From the IMG/VR virus record IMGVR_UViG_3300028392_000030, positions 124,001 to 188,000 of that record: a stretch of 64,000 nt of DNA. One strand, 5' to 3'. The position numbers and the translations under genes were made by a program. The notes under the pieces are model-generated. The model was not told where the DNA came from, made no database searches, and worked only from the letters and a program-made list of their open reading frames with translations. Shown here one piece after another: positions 19,722 through 27,396 of the stretch. How positions within the stretch are numbered: position 1 is the first letter of the stretch; each line of letters starts with the position of its first letter. The stretch is from a virus.

Positions 19722-21277
19722 CCGAAATAGACCAAGCATTAGAACAACTTAACAAAGAATATTGCGTTCTTGGTACCTTTTATTATTCTATGCTTGCCAA
19801 GCATAACGGTGAAAAAATCTTATATGATTGGCTCTACACACATCACAAAGATTACTTTGAACCCAATGAACGATTGGTATTTGTTCAAGACTGTGGTGAT
19901 GTATACGAATACAACGACGAACTAGGCAATCACACAACCGCCATACAAAAAGCATTAAAGGTTGTAGATATTACCAATTGTTTTGTTACTATATTAACTA
20001 CTAATAAAAATATTGCAAGAGAGCTGACGTTAGTCACGGATACTGATGTTATAAATCATGTAGTAGTGCCTGGCAAATATGATCCAATTTTTCCAACGTT
20101 TGGCAACACATTTTGTCCATTACCGTGGATGCATCTTCATATTGCCCCTAACGGAGATGTGTTGCCATGTTGTGCTGGGGACACTAACTATCCGTTAGGC
20201 AATATCGATCAAGACAGTTTAGTAAACATTTACAATAATAAAAAATTTCAAAAATTACGACAGGGATTATTAACTGGAAAACATCCTAAAGAATGCCAGT
20301 ATTGTTGGATCCATGAAAAAAATGGCCTTAAGTCTCATAGACTAAATCACCTGGAGCATCATCGGGTATTAGAGATAAGAAACGACGGATTGGTTGACAA
20401 CTTTAATCCAATTACTCTTGACATACGTATTAATAAAGTATGCAATCTCAAATGTAGATCATGCAGTCCGCACCTTAGTAGTGCTATTGCACAAGAAGTT
20501 CAAGGAATATACAATGTTGATTGGCCCACACTGAACAATCGTCAACGAAAATTAGTAATGTCAGAATTGTTGTTGTTGCTACCTAATTCCGAACACATAT
20601 ACTTTGCAGGTGGTGAACCATTGTTGGCACCAGAACACCTTGCTATGATCACCGAGTTGGGTCGAATTAAAAATACTAATCTTAACATATTTTATAATAC
20701 CAATTTTATGCAACTCGATTTTCGAGGAACTAGTTTTACTGATATGTGGAAAGAATTTTCAGACATCACAGTTGGCGCTAGTTTAGATGCTCACGGATCA
20801 GTAGCTGAATATCTGCGACACGGAACGGTATGGTCTACAATTGAATCAAATCTCAAACGATTACAAAACAAAGCACCACATGTAAAATTTAGAGTTACAT
20901 CTACGGTGGGCTTTTTAAACATCGAAAGTCTAATAGAACTACAACGCAATTGGACTGAGCAAGGATTAATTTCAATCGATCAATTTTCAATTCCGCAAAT
21001 AATATACGATAGCTATTTTTCTGTGCAAGCAGCTCCAATTCATCATAAACGCCGATTGACTTTGATTATTAAAGATCACATCAGCTGGTTGAATTTTCAA
21101 AGTGCCAAAGAACTTGCAAACAGGTGGCAAGAGGTTATTGACTACATGTGGAAAGAAGATCGTACGCATCTTTTGCCTGAATTTCAACGGACTATGAGTA
21201 ATCAGGACCAGTATCGAAATGAATCATTTCATACCATATTACCACAGTTTGCAGATATTATGCATGTGGTTGAATAA
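19718..21277 (+). CDS. Second twitch-type radical SAM protein, inserted between gp47 and gp46
   Basis: A 519-residue protein. Residues 1-125 are a domain I do not recognise. Then comes the same cysteine plan as the radical SAM gene at 17,472: FCPLPW (C133), LPCC (C151, C152) and CQYC (C193, C196), followed by the radical SAM motif CNLKCRSC (C242, C246, C249) and AGGEPLL. The C-terminal part forms the rest of the partial barrel (GASLDAHGSVAEYLRHG). It overlaps gp47 by four bases and is therefore co-translated with it. The two radical SAM proteins are clearly related in architecture but differ in length and composition, so they are not a recent tandem duplication. The substrate is unknown. Confidence 0.86.
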   Translation: MTEIDQALEQLNKEYCVLGTFYYSMLAKHNGEKILYDWLYTHHKDYFEPNERLVFVQDCGDVYEYNDELGNHTTAIQKALKVVDITNCFVTILTTNKNIARELTLVTDTDVINHVVVPGKYDPIFPTFGNTFCPLPWMHLHIAPNGDVLPCCAGDTNYPLGNIDQDSLVNIYNNKKFQKLRQGLLTGKHPKECQYCWIHEKNGLKSHRLNHLEHHRVLEIRNDGLVDNFNPITLDIRINKVCNLKCRSCSPHLSSAIAQEVQGIYNVDWPTLNNRQRKLVMSELLLLLPNSEHIYFAGGEPLLAPEHLAMITELGRIKNTNLNIFYNTNFMQLDFRGTSFTDMWKEFSDITVGASLDAHGSVAEYLRHGTVWSTIESNLKRLQNKAPHVKFRVTSTVGFLNIESLIELQRNWTEQGLISIDQFSIPQIIYDSYFSVQAAPIHHKRRLTLIIKDHISWLNFQSAKELANRWQEVIDYMWKEDRTHLLPEFQRTMSNQDQYRNESFHTILPQFADIMHVVE

Positions 21278-21298
21278 TACTAAAAAATAGTATATACT
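21270..21298 (+). promoter_or_regulatory. Sigma70-type promoter with palindromic -10 region (gp46)
   Basis: TTGAAT (21270-21275), a 17-base spacer and TATACT (21293-21298). A perfect 14-base palindrome (21287-21300) covers the -10 element and could be an operator. The gp46 ATG follows after six bases with no ribosome site. Confidence 0.62.
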
Positions 21299-21304
21299 AT
21301 ACAT

Positions 21305-23068
21305 ATGATCCATATAAAAAATTTAACTGTTAAGAACTTCATGAGTGTTGGTAACAGCACTCAGGCCATTGATTTTGATCGCAAAGACCTTACGTTAGTG
21401 TTAGGTGAGAATTTGGATCTTGGCGGAGATGGTTCAAGAAACGGAACCGGCAAAACTACTATCATTAATGCTCTAAGCTATGCTCTATATGGCACAGCAC
21501 TCAGCAACATCCGCAAGGATAATCTAGTAAACAAGACCAATGGCAAGAACATGTTGGTCAGTCTTGATTTTGGTGTGGGTGGTAAGAATTACAAAATTGA
21601 ACGTGGGCGTAAACCAAATGTGTTAAGATTTTTTGTCAACAATGAAGAACAGGCCATCACCGACAACGCTCAAGGTGATTCGAGAGAAACCCAAGAAAAT
21701 ATCGAACAGTTGTTAGGACTCAGTCACGATATGTTTCGACACATCTTGGCCTTAAACACTTACACTGAACCATTCCTAAGTTTAAAGGCCAATGATCAAC
21801 GCACAATTATCGAACAGTTATTGGGTATTACACAACTAAGTGAACGTGCTGACCGTATCAAAGAACTTAACAAACAGACCAAAGATTCTATACAGCAAGA
21901 AGAATTTCGCATTCGTGCAGAACAAGAAGCAAATAAACGTATTGAAGAACAAATAGAAAGTCTACGACGTAGACAAACATTGTGGACAACTAAACATGGC
22001 GAAGATATCAAGGAACTTGAGAAAGCCCTTAAGGCGTTACAGAATATTCAGATTGAAGTGGAGATCCAAGCGCACAAAGATCACAAAGAATGGGATCAAC
22101 GGCGAAAGGATATCAATGAACTATCAACTCAGATCTCCCGTGTCAAAATGGACATCAGTAGGGATGAAAAGCTGGCGGCCAAATTATCAAAAGAAATCGA
22201 GACTCTTAAAAATCACGAGTGTCATACGTGCGGACAGGCCTTCCACGACACTAAGCACCAACAAGTTTTAGAAGGCAAGCATACGGAATTGGCTATGGCT
22301 CAACAGAGTGGCACAGAATTTAACACCCTCTTGTCAGAATTAGAGACTGCCCACACCACCTTGGGTCTGCTAGGCAGACCACCCACAATGTTCTATGACA
22401 AGGAGTCCGATGCTATTCAACATCAAGCCACTGTGGCCAACTTAGAACAACAGATTGCCACAAAGGCTGTTGAAACAGATCCTTATGCAGAACAAATTAC
22501 AGAAATGCAACAGCAGGCCTTGAAAGAAATCACTTACGATACACTGAATGAACTTACTCGATTGCAAGAACATCAAGACTTCTTGCTCAAACTGTTGACC
22601 AGTAAAGATTCATTTATTCGTAAAAAAATCATTGAACAGAATCTCAGCTATCTAAATGCTAGACTCACACACTACTTGGATCGTGTGGGTTTACCGCATA
22701 CAGTGGTATTCCAAAATGATTTAACTGTCAGCATCGAAGAATTAGGTCGTGAACTAGACTTTGATAATTTGAGCCGTGGCGAACGCAATCGATTAATCCT
22801 GAGCATGAGTTGGGCATTCCGAGATGTGTTTGAAAGTTTATATCAACCTATTAATCTGTTGTTCATAGACGAAATGATTGACAATGGGCTTGATACTGCA
22901 GGTGTAGAAAATGCCCTGGCATTATTAAAACAAATGAGCCGAGAGCGACACAAATCAATTTGGTTAGTAAGTCACCGAGATGAGTTGTCTGGAAGAGTTG
23001 AAAATATTCTTAAGGTTGTCAAAGAAGGTGGCTTTACCAGTTACAACACAGATGTAGAAATAGCATGA
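21305..23068 (+). CDS. gp46: Recombination endonuclease subunit gp46 (Rad50/SbcC-like ATPase)
   Basis: A 587-residue ABC-type ATPase of the Rad50/SbcC family, near the T4 length of 560. The N-terminus begins in family style (MIHIKNLTVKNFMSVGN), with Walker A RNGTGKTT at 45-52. Long coiled coils (about 180-300 and 310-450) flank the zinc hook CHTCG (C306, C309). The ABC signature LSRGERNR lies near 493-500, and Walker B LLFIDEMID near 518-526. It pairs with gp47 upstream. The start codon directly follows a sigma70 -10 element. The stop overlaps the next gene's ATG (ATGA). Confidence 0.95.
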   Translation: MIHIKNLTVKNFMSVGNSTQAIDFDRKDLTLVLGENLDLGGDGSRNGTGKTTIINALSYALYGTALSNIRKDNLVNKTNGKNMLVSLDFGVGGKNYKIERGRKPNVLRFFVNNEEQAITDNAQGDSRETQENIEQLLGLSHDMFRHILALNTYTEPFLSLKANDQRTIIEQLLGITQLSERADRIKELNKQTKDSIQQEEFRIRAEQEANKRIEEQIESLRRRQTLWTTKHGEDIKELEKALKALQNIQIEVEIQAHKDHKEWDQRRKDINELSTQISRVKMDISRDEKLAAKLSKEIETLKNHECHTCGQAFHDTKHQQVLEGKHTELAMAQQSGTEFNTLLSELETAHTTLGLLGRPPTMFYDKESDAIQHQATVANLEQQIATKAVETDPYAEQITEMQQQALKEITYDTLNELTRLQEHQDFLLKLLTSKDSFIRKKIIEQNLSYLNARLTHYLDRVGLPHTVVFQNDLTVSIEELGRELDFDNLSRGERNRLILSMSWAFRDVFESLYQPINLLFIDEMIDNGLDTAGVENALALLKQMSRERHKSIWLVSHRDELSGRVENILKVVKEGGFTSYNTDVEIA

Positions 23069-23499
23069 CAGCGACCATTGTTAAAGATATAAACTTTAAT
23101 CAATGTCAAAGTTTATATCTTTATAAACTAAAAGACAAAAATAATCTGCCGCATTATAAACAATTTGTTGACTCAACGTCTGATGGCCAAACTGATGCAT
23201 TAATTATTAATCATCAATATTATTCATTAGAAGAATTACGCAAAAAAATAATTGAGCGTAGTCACGGTGTCTCGGATTATTTTTACCTAGCTGTAAACAA
23301 ATTTTGCATTTATTCTACAGTAGACTCTGAGCCTACTGCAAACAATTCAGAATGGGATTCTCTATTGGTTCAATATTGCCATTCTGCAATCAATGATAAA
23401 TTTGACTTAGTCGGTTCAGTTGTCCGTCCAGACGATGTTGGACAGCTGGGAAATTTTGTTCATCCGGTTACCACAATGATTTTTAAACGTTATGGATAA
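23065..23499 (+). CDS. Unknown protein downstream of gp46
   Basis: A 144-residue protein with no recognised motif. It is mixed alpha/beta by eye, with helix-forming YSLEELRKKIIERSHG in the middle and a C-terminal HPVTTMIFKRYG. It overlaps the gp46 stop by four bases and the next gene by eight, so all three are co-translated. It is A+T-rich compared with gp46. It may assist the neighbouring nuclease or radical SAM proteins, but nothing in the sequence shows this. Confidence 0.68.
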   Translation: MTATIVKDINFNQCQSLYLYKLKDKNNLPHYKQFVDSTSDGQTDALIINHQYYSLEELRKKIIERSHGVSDYFYLAVNKFCIYSTVDSEPTANNSEWDSLLVQYCHSAINDKFDLVGSVVRPDDVGQLGNFVHPVTTMIFKRYG

Positions 23500-23986
23500 A
23501 GAAAAAATACGACTGTTAAAAAGTCATTACATGGCCAGATGGACTGTGATGAGACATAATCAAAAGCGTCTAGACAAAATACTGGCACTAGAAGATCAGA
23601 TAGTTTTAAAAAATTTAATGCCAGGAACTACTCTTTGCTACAACTGTCTTGGGGAAATTTACACTGGAATGATTGACATGACTCCTAGTGAAAAATATCA
23701 AAATTTAGTATTGATCAACAACCGAGAGTTCAAGTATAAAACAGTTGATCAAATCAATGAGTGGGTGCAAGAACTTGCTGAACAACATTTGCAACCTGGC
23801 GGAAGGATCATAGTGAGTGTATCTCACCGGTTTTTGATTTATAATCGAGTTGAAATATCTGTTAACACGTTGGTTTCACGTTGGTTTTCTAATGTTAACA
23901 ATTTCACCGTGATAAAATCTTTAAACTTATTAAATAAAGCTAACCAAGGGTACGGTGACTACTTTTTCTGGGTAAACTACAAATGA
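23492..23986 (+). CDS. Unknown protein, weakly methyltransferase-like
   Basis: A 164-residue protein overlapping the previous gene by eight bases. The central part (PGTTLCYNCLGEIYTGMIDM) and the strand HLQPGGRIIVSVSHRF recall the second half of a Rossmann-fold methyltransferase, where a Pro-Gly-Gly turn precedes a strand. The N-terminal glycine-rich SAM motif is absent, so activity is doubtful. It ends with a conserved-looking YGDYFFWVNY. A partner or specificity role for the radical SAM genes is possible but not shown. Confidence 0.66.
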   Translation: MDKEKIRLLKSHYMARWTVMRHNQKRLDKILALEDQIVLKNLMPGTTLCYNCLGEIYTGMIDMTPSEKYQNLVLINNREFKYKTVDQINEWVQELAEQHLQPGGRIIVSVSHRFLIYNRVEISVNTLVSRWFSNVNNFTVIKSLNLLNKANQGYGDYFFWVNYK

Positions 23987-24002
23987 TGATAACTACTAGT
24001 CC

Positions 24003-24431
24003 ATGGTATGGCTGTACGAAAACGCTCAAATTGAAACATTGCCCAAAGACTGTGTTGGGTTTGTCTATTTGATTACAAATAACATAACCGGCAGGAAATA
24101 TATTGGGAAAAAATTAGCAAAATTTAGCAAAACAACATATCGAGTAATAAAATTAAAGAACGGCAACAAAAAGAAAAAACGTATCAGAAGCAAAATAGAC
24201 TCCGACTGGCAGCTATACTATGGAAGTAACGATCAACTTAACAAAGACCTTGAGGCGCTGGGCGCTGCCAACTTCACAAGAGAAATATTATTTTATTGCA
24301 AATCAAAAGCAGAATGCAGTTATATAGAAGCTAGAGAACAATTCAATCATAGAGTATTAGAATCAGACGACTACTACAACGGACAAATAGTTTGCCGAAT
24401 ACATGGTAGTCACATAAAAAACAAAATTTAA
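24003..24431 (+). CDS. GIY-YIG family nuclease, probably a homing endonuclease
   Basis: A 142-residue protein. Residues 19-37 carry the GIY-YIG motif in the form GFVYLITNNITGRKYIGKK, followed by a basic loop (KLKNGNKKKKRIRSK) and DWQLYYGSNDQL. The catalytic Glu is likely in the CSYIEAREQF helix near residue 110, and the end is YYNGQIVCRIHGSHIKNKI. Such stand-alone proteins are scattered in T4-like phages as Seg-like homing endonucleases. No ribosome site is obvious. It lies at the end of the plus-strand block, directly before the hairpin-rich non-coding region. Confidence 0.82.
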   Translation: MVWLYENAQIETLPKDCVGFVYLITNNITGRKYIGKKLAKFSKTTYRVIKLKNGNKKKKRIRSKIDSDWQLYYGSNDQLNKDLEALGAANFTREILFYCKSKAECSYIEAREQFNHRVLESDDYYNGQIVCRIHGSHIKNKI

Positions 24432-24848
24432 AACTTAGATAGGCAACTCATAGACACTGTGCTAGTCGCGGACTAGCCCCATTGAGGAACGGTGAGATAC
24501 CCGGTCCGGATTCTTGGGCGTCAAAGGCAATTGCTAACTTAAGGCAACAAATGGTTTGGGCTCCGTTGAAAAAGATACGACCCATGCTTATAGGACTTGG
24601 ATCTAATATCGGGTTACTAGGGTTCCGTTGATATGTGAAGCTTGAGTAGGGGGTACCGGTCAACCGCCTCCGCGTAGGAAACTACAATCTCATTACTATT
24701 AGATGACTGCTGTCACTCGGATAATGGCAAAGTCGATTCACCGTGACACGGTGAATCATGACCACAGTATCTGGATAATAGCTAAAACAATAATTGAAAC
24801 AATAGGTTAATGAGCGATAGCGAAATTAACAGATCTCTAATAGAGATC
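24432..24848 (+). ncRNA. Candidate structured non-coding RNA or regulatory region
   Basis: This 417-base stretch lies between two convergent genes and is the only long gene-free interval. Plus-strand hairpins seen by eye: GCTAGTC-GCG-GACTAGC (24461-24477); GGGGG/CCTCC closing CGG-TCAA-CCG (about 24650-24670); GTAG-GAAA-CTAC with a GNRA tetraloop (24674-24685); CATTA/TAATG enclosing TGAC-TGCT-GTCA (about 24691-24727); an 11-bp stem at 24735-24757; and AGATCTCT-AAT-AGAGATCT (24831-24849). G+C is higher than in the flanking genes. The strand is inferred from the tetraloop orientation and adjacency to the GIY-YIG gene. I could not match it to a group I intron core, tmRNA, RNase P, tRNA or a known riboswitch. 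Confidence 0.45.
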
Positions 24849-24849
24849 T
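24831..24849. terminator. Perfect hairpin at the end of the convergent genes
   Basis: AGATCTCT-AAT-AGAGATCT, an 8-bp perfect stem adjoining the stop codon of the minus-strand gene. It could act as a terminator or 3' end stabiliser on either strand. No long U-run follows, so the terminator role is uncertain. Confidence 0.4.
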
Positions 24850-25886
24850 TAATATATAGATTCAACTTGATGAATGTTTGGTTCTAATAAAAGATGTAAA
24901 TTTTTGGTATTGTTAGGAAATTTAACCAATTGCCAAGTTTTTAAGTTTAAGTTGTGTTGATAAATCAAACAATGCTGTATCACGATTTCTTGTTCAAATG
25001 TTAAGTCGACGAGCTCATAATCCCAACCATTGACAATCGATTCAATCATGTGTGGTAATACATGACAAAAATCTAAATGATTGAATTGTGTATTCTGCCA
25101 TTTAGCATATATTGATTTCCACAGGTGTAGTCTGTCTGGGTCAATTTGTAAACCTACATGGGCTAAAATTTTATGCATGTATTGTTCGCCAAGTGTCCAG
25201 AACGATCTAGAATCAATCCACAGATGTGACAAACTAAAATCCAACGGCACACGACTTCGATGAAAAGGTCTGACATTCAGTGCTCGTCGTTCTCTTATGT
25301 CCCAAACGTCTGTTAAATTACTGTAAGCAGCAATGGCCTCATTGAAGAAGTATTCTTCAAATTCAGTGGCCAATTCAGATTGACAACCAGATTGGTTGTT
25401 GTCAAATAAAAAAGTACCTCGTCGACGAAAATTGGTATGATACAAATCAATCTCGGGACTTGAATCTACATAAATTATTTTTGTGTTGCGTTGGGCACAT
25501 AATTTAAAAAGATCAGCATAATCTTTTTGTTGATACTCGAGTATTTGGTTGTTTATGTCAGGATTACTGTTATTTTTATCGAGTATTAAATTTAATTTTT
25601 TAGCAGTTTGGTCGAATCTCAACAGTTGTGGATAAACAGTAAACACACCGGTGTTTTGATGATCAAATTGATCTAAAGTTTCATTTGTTTCAGTGTAGCC
25701 AGCTGGATGATTTTTTTTATGATTATGTGCATTGTTTTGATCAAGCGGATTACTGGTCAACTCTATCCATTGATTGCTGCTAATATTAAAAAACCGTGTC
25801 TGCCCACTTAAAAAGTGTATACTCCAATCGATAAATGTGCAACCCAATGGTTCTTGACTGGTCACACATATTTTTGTATGCGACAT
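24849..25886 (-). CDS. Unknown phage protein, PLGCTFIDWSIHFLSGQ type
   Basis: A 345-residue protein with a conserved-looking N-terminus (ICVTSQEPLGCTFIDWSIHF) and an early HNHKKNHPAG cluster. I recall similar openings in hypothetical proteins of marine T4-like phages, often near radical SAM genes. A central strand TKIIYVDSS and the Trp/His-rich second half suggest an alpha/beta enzyme. The start recalls sulfotransferase-like P-loops (a Gly-Cys-Thr-Phe turn), but the match is too weak to name. The ATG at 25886 lies three bases after the upstream stop; a longer TTG start is possible but would overlap. Confidence 0.7.
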   Translation of the reverse strand: MSHTKICVTSQEPLGCTFIDWSIHFLSGQTRFFNISSNQWIELTSNPLDQNNAHNHKKNHPAGYTETNETLDQFDHQNTGVFTVYPQLLRFDQTAKKLNLILDKNNSNPDINNQILEYQQKDYADLFKLCAQRNTKIIYVDSSPEIDLYHTNFRRRGTFLFDNNQSGCQSELATEFEEYFFNEAIAAYSNLTDVWDIRERRALNVRPFHRSRVPLDFSLSHLWIDSRSFWTLGEQYMHKILAHVGLQIDPDRLHLWKSIYAKWQNTQFNHLDFCHVLPHMIESIVNGWDYELVDLTFEQEIVIQHCLIYQHNLNLKTWQLVKFPNNTKNLHLLLEPNIHQVESIY

Positions 25887-25888
25887 GA

Positions 25889-26224
25889 TTAGAACTGATC
25901 CGGCCAATCTCTAAACAAGGCATGTTGAATGTCTCCGCTAACAAACTGATTGAAACTTTTGTGTTTCACTTCAAGTTCACCTTCTAATGGAGCAACACGG
26001 CGGAATGCCGAATCCATTTGCCCCATATTCCGGAACTCCATCAGGATCATCCATTCCGGCATGTCGGCAATACTACGGAATCCCATCTTGCAACGGGTGA
26101 TTCTATAGCTCTCCATCTTGCCTTCGCTAATCAAATGATCGAAGAAACTTTTCATTCCATTGACCCAATCAAGGTCTGAAATGTCACCTTCTTTGTTTGC
26201 CCAAATTGTATATAAGTCTGCCAT
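25889..26224 (-). CDS. DUF6614-like small protein
   Basis: A 111-residue protein with the pattern I recall for DUF6614: a short N-terminal strand (DLYTIWANKEGDISDLDWVN), a helix SFFDHLISEGKMESYRITR, then MPEWMILMEF and MDSAFRRVA. It looks like a ferredoxin-like or Dabb-type fold. The biochemical role is unknown. The family is known mainly from bacteria, so a phage copy suggests capture from a host. A GGAG ribosome site precedes the ATG. It is part of a minus-strand run with the GNAT-like gene upstream. Confidence 0.7.
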   Translation of the reverse strand: MADLYTIWANKEGDISDLDWVNGMKSFFDHLISEGKMESYRITRCKMGFRSIADMPEWMILMEFRNMGQMDSAFRRVAPLEGELEVKHKSFNQFVSGDIQHALFRDWPDQF

Positions 26225-26228
26225 ATTT

Positions 26229-26672
26229 TTACTCCAGTGGTCCTAGTATTTCAAATCCATCCATGTCGGATTTGTATAAGTGTGCTTGCTCAAGATACAA
26301 GTATTGGAATCCTCGTTCCCGGTAGATAGCACACTCTGCTTTCATTGTTTCAATGCCCAACCGCATTTTAGGTTTGTGATATGTCCATGCAAACTGATCA
26401 CATAATGCATTGTGCTGATCAAATTTGCGAATCAAACTAAATGCTACCAATCGGTCTTGGTCGTAATACCCAATAATCTCAGCCATTGGATCTGTGTAAC
26501 GACTGTGAAATATGGGCATTACACTGGCAAAGTGCTTGTAGATGCAATAGGTTCTGTATATATCATCCAGCCGAGCCAGCACATCAGGTTCGCGACTGGT
26601 AATATACTTCCATGAGACTGCGGGTGTATAGTTTGTTTTGGCTAAGTCAATTCTTGCAAATTGATAAGTCAT
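26229..26672 (-). CDS. GNAT-like acetyltransferase fold protein
   Basis: A 147-residue protein with a GNAT-like arrangement: strands around IIGYYDQDRLVAFSLIRKFD, a helix TMKAECAIYRERGFQYLYLE and the end SDMDGFEILGPLE. The acetyl-CoA loop (Q/R-x-x-G-x-G/A) is not clear, so catalytic activity is uncertain. Similar proteins ending in DGFEILGPL are common in T4-like phages of marine bacteria. Its ATG overlaps the stop of the upstream gene by four bases. Confidence 0.68.
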   Translation of the reverse strand: MTYQFARIDLAKTNYTPAVSWKYITSREPDVLARLDDIYRTYCIYKHFASVMPIFHSRYTDPMAEIIGYYDQDRLVAFSLIRKFDQHNALCDQFAWTYHKPKMRLGIETMKAECAIYRERGFQYLYLEQAHLYKSDMDGFEILGPLE

Positions 26673-27178
26673 AGTCTTGGATCCTGACGATGTTTGAACA
26701 GGGGCGTTAGATACTCTTCGGGCCAGGTGTTGTAAAAACCCTTCCGGCCAACCAGTTGTGCTTTTTCATTCAAGTCTGTGAGACTTTGTATCAATAACAG
26801 GGCATAGGTTCCGTTGTTCATGACCACACCGTTGACTATTTCTGCATCGTCGGGATGATCTTCCAAGGCTAATAAATTATTTGGCACTAAAAATTCTCGA
26901 TTACAAACATCAACAGCATGGCTCAATTCATCATGTGGTATATCCTTAGGATCGTATGCAAAAATAATCACACTCTTACCGTTTAGTCCTCGGCGACTGA
27001 TCTGTGTGAGATCGTGAATGGGTGCCAGTCCTAGTCTTACATCAAAGTCTTGATCTAGTCGGGCCTTCCTAGCATACGGACAAGGAGCCCAGCCACCCAG
27101 GTCAGCATGTGGAACTTCTACAAAGTTCATGATCCACTGTTCTATATTGTGTTTTACGTCTTCTAATTTTAATAGCAT
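26669..27178 (-). CDS. Conserved unknown phage protein
   Basis: A 169-residue protein with motifs I recall from hypothetical proteins of marine T4-like phages: VPHADLGGWAPCPYARKARL, then LALEDHPDDAEIVNGV, then GFYNTWPEEYLTPLFKHR. Two cysteine-containing elements are too few for a zinc site. No enzyme class can be assigned. It overlaps the GNAT-like gene by four bases, which implies they work together or are at least co-expressed. No clear ribosome site precedes it. Confidence 0.7.
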   Translation of the reverse strand: MLLKLEDVKHNIEQWIMNFVEVPHADLGGWAPCPYARKARLDQDFDVRLGLAPIHDLTQISRRGLNGKSVIIFAYDPKDIPHDELSHAVDVCNREFLVPNNLLALEDHPDDAEIVNGVVMNNGTYALLLIQSLTDLNEKAQLVGRKGFYNTWPEEYLTPLFKHRQDPRL

Positions 27179-27181
27179 AGG

Positions 27182-27394
27182 TTAAAAGAAAGGCAATCCG
27201 CTTTTCTTGGTAGTTTCTAAATGTTCTTTAATTAAATCGTTAATCAGATTGCGTTCTTCATAACTCAATGCCATGGCTTGATCGTATGTCAATCCACCTC
27301 GCATGTACCACGACATTCTCAACGCCTCCTGCCGAATATTACTTACTTCTTTATCCATCTGTTCCAGCATCTCAGAGATCTGGTCAGAGTTCAA
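27182..27394 (-). CDS. Small baseplate-hub-associated protein downstream of gp26
   Basis: A 70-residue helical protein ending in HLETTKKSGLPFF, with the core MDKEVSNIRQEALRMSWYMR-GG. A near-identical type of small protein follows gp26 in T4-like cyanophages, as I remember it. By position it may be the gp51-like hub assembly factor, but this is weak. The start is uncertain: a TTG at 27394 gives 70 residues, while ATG codons at 27370 and 27358 give shorter forms. No Shine-Dalgarno decides between them. Confidence 0.6.
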   Translation of the reverse strand: MNSDQISEMLEQMDKEVSNIRQEALRMSWYMRGGLTYDQAMALSYEERNLINDLIKEHLETTKKSGLPFF

Positions 27395-27396
27395 GG

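Noticed and set aside
24448-24663. Minus-strand open frame of 71 codons in the hairpin-rich gap
   Set aside because: It overlaps several strong hairpins, has no ribosome site, and its composition does not resemble phage proteins here.
24432-24848. Group I intron, tmRNA, RNase P or tRNA in the gap
   Set aside because: I looked for the P7/P3 core, tRNA-like arms, a tag reading frame and the RNase P conserved boxes and found none.
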